Notes under the pieces: model-generated
Databases searched by the model: none
What the model saw: only the letters and a program-made list of their open reading frames with translations
Told to the model about the DNA's origin: nothing
Source: Circinella umbellata
Taxonomy: Eukaryota > Mucoromycota > Mucoromycetes > Mucorales > Lichtheimiaceae
Assembly (NCBI GenBank): GCA_025093555.1
Contig: JAIWNF010000034.1
Span: 124,001 to 188,000 of the forward strand
Direction: 5' to 3'
Length of the DNA: 64,000 bases
Part shown: positions 59,594-64,000 of the stretch, piece by piece
How positions within the stretch are numbered: position 1 is the first letter of the stretch
How the letters are laid out: every line of letters begins with the position of its first letter
Position numbers and translations under genes: made by a program

Positions 59594-60560
59594 TTACAAG
59601 CTTATAGAGACAGGATCAAGGTCACTGAGTCCTGTGGTTGATATTGTTTTATCAGGCTTATAAGGTGATGCCGTGAGCATACTTGATAATCGTGTACCTC
59701 GGATATAATCGGTATCCCATACGTTTTTGTCATTGGACTCCTTCAACTTCTCAATTCCTTGAACACATTCATGAAGCAACTCCTACATACAAAGTCCATA
59801 TAACAGGTGTTAGCTAAAAGTAATAATAATATAGTTCACCGTCCCCCCCCCCATTTATTTACCTTCACCATCCAGAAAAATTCGATCACATTTCGTAACT
59901 TGCAACTATCATACTTAGTTGGAATACTGCATTTTGCTATACGTTCATAGCTTACTACATGGCCCCCCCCCCACCTGTGGTTTCATCACCCACAAACCGA
60001 TACAGTCAAACCCCGCTTTTTGCACAGGTGGGATTTAGGCCAAGAGGTGTGCAAAAAGCGGGGGTGTGCAAAAATCGGGAGTGCAAAAAGTGGGGTTCGA
60101 CTGTATCATTATCTAAGTAATAATAAATGTCAGACTATGGTATACATAGATTGTCATACATATACATGAAAACGAACAAACAAATAAACATTCATAACTA
60201 TTACCTCTTACGCTTGAATGAACAAATAATACTTTGGCAACATCGATGAGTGATTTATCTGCATCTGGGTATTTGTCCAAAATGTGTACCAGCATCGAAT
60301 AGCAGCCATATGCCGACTTTATGTGATCAAATACACGACGATGACGATCTCTTGTTCCTAACGGACCCGAGGACTCTAATAATAATAGTTCTAGATCCTT
60401 GTCCTTGTCAAATATTATTCCATCTGCATTATAGTTATTTTTTCCTTTTTGGATTTGAGTGCATTCAATCTCGCCTCGCCAATCTTGAAATCGCATGTAA
60501 GAGTTGGTACGGAAAAATCAGCACAGCGAAGGAGCGGCCAAAGCGCCTCAAAACAGTAAC
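59594..60560 (-). pseudogene. Unrecognised Mucoromycota-type hypothetical protein (DGII...LELLLLESSG family), frameshifted
   Basis: Minus-strand segments, in order: CFEALWPLLRCADFSVPTLT, then CDFKIGEARLNALKS; NYNADGIIFDKDKDLELLLL with ESSGPLG; RVFDHIKSAYGCYSMLVHIL; YERIAKCSIPTKYDSCKLRN with VIEFFWMVK; and the end LLHECVQGIEKLKE...DLDPVSISL with the stop at 59594. I recall large sets of uncharacterised proteins with this pattern in Mucorales; no name is known to me. The frame slips by one base in an A-run near 60430, between NALKS and KGKNNYN, so this is a pseudogene or carries a homopolymer error. A short inverted-repeat element (60003-60103) lies in the presumed intron between SSVRG and SYERI. 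Confidence 0.6.
60003..60103. mobile_element. 101-bp pogo/Tigger-type MITE, copy 1
   Basis: The ends read CAGTCAAACCCCGCTTTTTG and, as complement of the right end, CAGTCGAACCCCACTTTTTG. TA flanks both sides. CAGT... termini with a TA target site are typical of the pogo/Tigger (Tc1/mariner) superfamily. The inside is mostly degenerate GTGCAAAAAGYGGG copies. No coding capacity. Confidence 0.85.
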
Positions 60561-60892
60561 TAGACTCACTATTTTTTATTTGAGTCTGGTGGCTCTTGTT
60601 ATGTATAAATTCGGAACTATATGTTTAATAACGAATATTATAACAAAGGTCAGAAGATTATCTATGAATCTCGAATACAAATATATGCTAAAGAGAAAAG
60701 ACACGTACAATTAGTATAAGACTCGAGGGATGAAATTAGCTGTCTCATCATTGATCGTGAGAGGGTTTATTTGCCTGCTGAAAATAATTTGAGCAAATCC
60801 AGGAAGACACTATCAAGTACATTGATTAGCTTAAGGTATTAATACCTAATACGAACATTCCAATAGCAATAATATGGCGACATGTTTACTTA

Positions 60893-60978
60893 CAATAAAC
60901 CCCCGTTTTTTTCACACCCCCGTTTTTTGCACATGTGGGAATTGGCTCGAAAGTAGTGCAAAAAACGGGGTTCGACTG
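60893..60978. mobile_element. 86-bp pogo/Tigger-type MITE, copy 2
   Basis: The right end complement, CAGTCGAACCCCGTTTTTTG, matches copy 1 at 60003-60103. The left end (CAATAAACCCCCGTTTTTTT) is decayed. TA lies on both flanks. The middle (GCACATGTGGGAATTGG) matches GCACAGGTGGGATTTAGG of copy 1. Same family, older or more diverged, about 0.8 kb away. Confidence 0.8.
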
Positions 60979-61149
60979 TACATATTCACTTGACGTTCTC
61001 ACAGAATCAATGTATGATGATACTTGCTTGAAGAGGAATAAATGTTTTGGCGGTTCAAGTTCAAGTTGATCGTATAAGAAAGCAGGTACATTATTAAAAA
61101 CTTTTAATCCTTTACCGCATTGAATAATGCCATGGCGTTCCAACCGCAT
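60979..61149 (-). pseudogene. Second fragment of the DGII...ESSG-type family, truncated at a MITE
   Basis: From ATG 61149 the minus strand encodes MRLERHGIIQCGKGLKVFNN and KHLFLFKQVSSYIDSVRTSS, then runs into the MITE at 60978. In the family this segment should follow, not precede, the LELLLLESSG block, so it belongs to a different copy from the one at 59594-60560. No upstream partner was found. A rearranged or tandem, decayed copy is likely. Confidence 0.45.
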
Positions 61150-61488
61150 CGTCAATTACCTTGGTAACTTTCTTCGTTACTCTATTATTATTGTAATTAT
61201 TAGTGCTATTGTTATCGGGCGCGTTTCTTTTTTATTATTACGTAATAATAATAATAATAACCTGACGTACCAACTAAAAGGCGGTAAATTATTGATCAAC
61301 AAGAAGCTAATAATGTGCTGATACCAACAGTAGTTTCAGTACCTGTAATAATGGAATGTGCTAAAGTCATTGGTACCAATAGATTCCTCCTACGTTTGTG
61401 CAATTGGATTCTTTATAGCCTGTTTATTCGAAGTTAATATATATCACCATATATTGATTGTCACAACCATATTTTATTTTTATTTAAG
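61150..61488. other. Intergenic, (TAA)n rich
   Basis: AT-rich sequence with an AATAATAATAATAA run at about 61243-61260. No gene is seen. Confidence 0.5.
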
Positions 61489-62856
61489 TTAAATGTGGTT
61501 TACCAAATCATCGTTACCGGTTTGTTCTTCACCTTCAGACTCACTACTATAAAAATCTCCCTGTGCTTGTGCGTGTTCAATTTCATCACCATTTCCTCTT
61601 CCTTCTACTGCATCATCATCCTCATTATTGCTATCATCAAATGGGATACCATTTATAGCATTCTTAATGTTTGTCCACAAAATGTTGAACCTATCAACAT
61701 TTCAATAATTAAAAGCCATTTTCTATAATTTAGTACCAATTGTACGCTCACGATAGTATATTGTACATATGAAAATTAAAAACTGTTGTTATATCAAAGA
61801 TCATCTTTATTATTATTATTATTATTATGATCTTACCAACATTAAGTGAAATATCCTATTATGTGATCCGATTGGCCCACGAAACGGCACATCTGTGTCA
61901 TAGCATAGGCACCTTTCTGTTGTAGCAAAGGTTTATTTTTGTTGAAGCAATACGCCTTTGCTAATAGTATAAATAACCTACAATTATTTTAAATAATATC
62001 TTTACTTAAAATCTAATTACAGACTGACCTGACAATAGCTCTTTTTGAGCATAAAGTCTCTTAAACCCATTATAAGATTTTTCTTTTATGAGTTCAGACG
62101 TAATATTCCTGTATATAAGAACTTCCACAGCCCAAACTCCTATTCTTAATTTGAAAAATGATTTTTTATTTTATTTTTCCTTGAACGTTGGTCGGTTTCA
62201 TCATCAGAAAAGCGCTCCATACGTGTTCTCGAGGTTTTTTCCATTGCCATATGCACCCGATAATCTTCAAGCTTCTTAGTCTTAAAGAACTATCGTGTGA
62301 CATTGAATGAATAACATGAGTAATCTATATATATAACAATATAATAGAAAATCTTATATAATAATAACGTACCCGATATTTGTCACCCTTTATTTCTCTG
62401 GCCCAACGTCTTGCTTTGGAATCAAAAGGTTGAGCGACGAGATCTTCAGTCGCTCATGTGAATAGGTATTCACCTTGAACCTGATCTTTTACGTCGCTTT
62501 TAGGATTTCCGCAAAATCGAAAATGATCAAGCGCAAGGATCTAGTTACAGATAACGTAAAGTGAAAAATAATTCGGCCGCGAATCATTAGGACAAAAACA
62601 AGATTTATGTCAAGTCCACCTGTTTATCATGATTGACAAGTTCTCGTATTATTGTTTTCAGTGTTGGTGGACTTTGGGTTGCGGTCTAGAAAGATGCTCC
62701 AGAAACATGATACATATTTATTAGTAACTTTTTGAAATGATACTTTCCTAGTTGAGAATTGGTTGAATCAATTTTGGCTGATGGTAGAAGCTGTGATAGA
62801 TTAAATCCACGCGTATAGTGGTTCCCAGATCATTTGGTGATATATTACCAAGTCTC
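61489..62856 (-). pseudogene. Unrecognised multi-exon protein remnant with an acidic tail; one in-frame stop
   Basis: Minus-strand exons in order: RLGNISPNDLG (frame change within), NLSQLLPSAKIDSTNSQL, ATQSPPTLKTIIRELVNHDK, ALDHFRFCGNPKSDVKDQVQ, then EDLVAQPFDSKARRWAREIK GDKYR, KTKKLEDYRVHMAMEKTSRT, KAYCFNKNKPLLQQKGAYAM, and an acidic end (EDDDAVEGRGNGDEIEHAQA to NDDLVNHI, stop 61489). GEYLFT is followed by an in-frame TGA with no matching intron. Consistent exon phase elsewhere shows it was once coding. I do not recognise the family. Confidence 0.45.
61806..61830 (+). repeat. (TTA)n microsatellite
   Basis: About eight TTA units in the presumed intron of the remnant at 61489-62856. It is a simple repeat. 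Confidence 0.9.
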
Positions 62857-63184
62857 TGCACAAATCAAGGCTTATTTTTAAGTCTAGAGTTCATCTTGGT
62901 TACAATATTACCTAAACGGTTACAGAAGCGATTATATCAATCGTGGTGTTTTCCTTGAGTTTGTAATTGTTGATACCCCTTTCTTATTTCGTATTTGGAT
63001 TGTTGAGTTACTGATGAATGTGATAAATTTGATTGTTTGTGCCGTTACCGATTAAATCCTTTTCATGATTTGTCACGAGTTATTGATAGACGATACAGAT
63101 AGTTTTTTTTAAGTTATATTGCTGGACCCACTTTTTGTTTAATGAGATGACGTCTCCTACTACTTCTTTAGTAGTTACAGTAGG

Positions 63185-63325
63185 GAAAGAACTAACAAAT
63201 TGGAATCCGTTATAATTAGAATCAAATCCAGCCCAAAGAACTAAGGATAAAACAAAAGTTAATAATGAACTAGCAAGAGCTACCCTTTTTTGTAGAGATG
63301 AATTTTCTCTAGTGGAACTTTCAAG
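63185..63325 (-). pseudogene. nad4: Nuclear copy of a mitochondrial nad4 fragment (NUMT)
   Basis: The minus strand reads ESSTRENSSLQKRVALASSL, then LTFVLSLVLWAGFDSNYNGF and QFVSSF. A hydrophobic helix ending in W-x-G/Q-F-D-(S/N)...Y/F-QFV is a hallmark of the first part of NADH dehydrogenase subunit 4 in fungi. The match covers roughly 45 residues and then stops; what follows (PTVTTKEVVGDVISLNKK) is not nad4-like. No other mitochondrial gene is adjacent. This is from recall of the protein family, not a database search. Confidence 0.65.
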
Positions 63326-64000
63326 CTAATAAATTTCTTTCTGCTGACATGAATTCTAAAAATTAATTAACTCTAACAAATGCTAAAAAAATAGTATGAC
63401 CTAGTTCTTTTGTTTTGATTTGAGGTTTTCAACATTTATCTACTTTGTTAAGTGGTGAGAGGACCAAGACAAAAAAGGAGACGCGCGGCGGTCATAAACA
63501 TCAATGTTGGAAGCTGGCGGAAATGTAAAAGACTACACTGTTGTAGAACGGACATATAAGGTTTTTTTTATCAATAAGAATGTTTAAGATATAATCACGT
63601 TAAATAAAAAGTAGTTTGGCTCATTTATACTTTTGATGGTTGATATCTGCTCTTGTCATTACTCTTATAATGCTATAAGCCATTGGCCTACAACAGGAAC
63701 TAGCACAAATGTGGCAATATGGTGTTTTTTTTTATTGAGAACACTGCTTTACCATAGCATATGGATACTGTGCAAGCAAATAGAAACTTGATCATAAATA
63801 TGGCAAATTGCTCAGCAAGTTCAACTCATAAGTGAAAGCTCGACATTTGTTGTCAAAGCACAAGAGCTGGATTTGTTAGTTGTTGACCGAAATGGTGAGC
63901 TAAAAGAAGTAGGAATTGTATGTAGACACCAACCAAGACTATAGAAATAACAACGAGACACACTCAGCAGAAAATAAAAAGAAAATATAAACGAACATTA
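63326..64000. other. Right edge, degenerate sequence
   Basis: No intact gene. A plus-strand frame at about 63793-63943 encodes IWQIAQQVQLISESSTFVVK, then AQELDLLVVDRNGELKEVG, before a stop. An overlapping ATG frame (MDTVQANRNLIINMA) is one base out of phase, suggesting a frameshifted gene start. It runs toward the window end and cannot be named. Confidence 0.3.

Noticed and set aside
1..64000. CRISPR arrays, bacterial operons, riboswitches, tRNA or rRNA genes
   Set aside because: The window is eukaryotic and intron-rich. No regularly spaced repeats were seen, and I found no convincing tRNA or rRNA signature by eye; a tRNAscan or Rfam run would be needed to exclude a tRNA.

Overview
The window looks like a piece of a Mucoromycota (Mucorales-type) fungal nuclear genome. 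It is AT-rich. Genes are dense and mostly broken up by short GT..AG introns, often flanked by poly-A or poly-T runs. It carries typical fungal genes (ERG6 sterol methyltransferase, CDC10 septin, carboxypeptidase Y, TPR/F-box/LRR protein) together with types common in early-diverging fungi (HSPA12-like Hsp70, an SLC35F-like carrier, SPATA20/DUF255). The genus was not determined. All gene models come from reading exon phase and splice sites by eye.

Layout. 1-1.2 kb: a possible 3' exon of an unrecognised minus-strand gene. 1.2-17 kb: SPATA20/DUF255 (+), a small secreted Cys-rich protein (-), an HSPA12-like Hsp70 (-), a DHA2-type MFS exporter (-), cyanase (-), an FAHD1-like hydrolase (-) and, facing it, Sec61-gamma/Sss1 (+). 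17-36.5 kb: a short Hop/Sti1 (+), an SLC35F-like transporter (+), dynamin Vps1 (-), septin Cdc10 (+), Grc3/Nol9 polynucleotide kinase (+), an Aha1-N/Hch1-like Hsp90 co-chaperone (-) and Erg6 (-). 36.4-39.6 kb is the longest stretch without a gene among the conserved loci. 39.6-51.8 kb: carboxypeptidase Y (-), TRAPP subunit Bet3 (+), Polo-like kinase (-) and a TPR/F-box/LRR protein (-).

From about 52 kb to the end the character changes. No conserved housekeeping gene is seen. Instead there are multi-exon remnants of unrecognised families (one with a PD...ExK signature and a nuclear-import-like basic cluster), stops and frameshifts, three short inverted-repeat elements with TA at both ends (one pair of pogo/Tigger type), and what looks like a mitochondrial nad4 fragment in nuclear DNA. 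This is an accessory, decaying region.

The genes are unrelated single loci rather than an operon-like system. Two Hsp90 co-chaperones (Hop, Aha1/Hch1) and an Hsp70-like gene share the window, as do several membrane-traffic genes (Sss1, Vps1, Bet3, CPY), but nothing shows this is more than chance. The most interesting sequence-level result is extreme exon fragmentation at functional motifs: a 6-nt exon completes the NNWHW motif of the Aha1/Hch1 protein, a 7-nt exon lies in the DUF255 gene, and a 19-nt exon carries the SAM-binding motif of Erg6.
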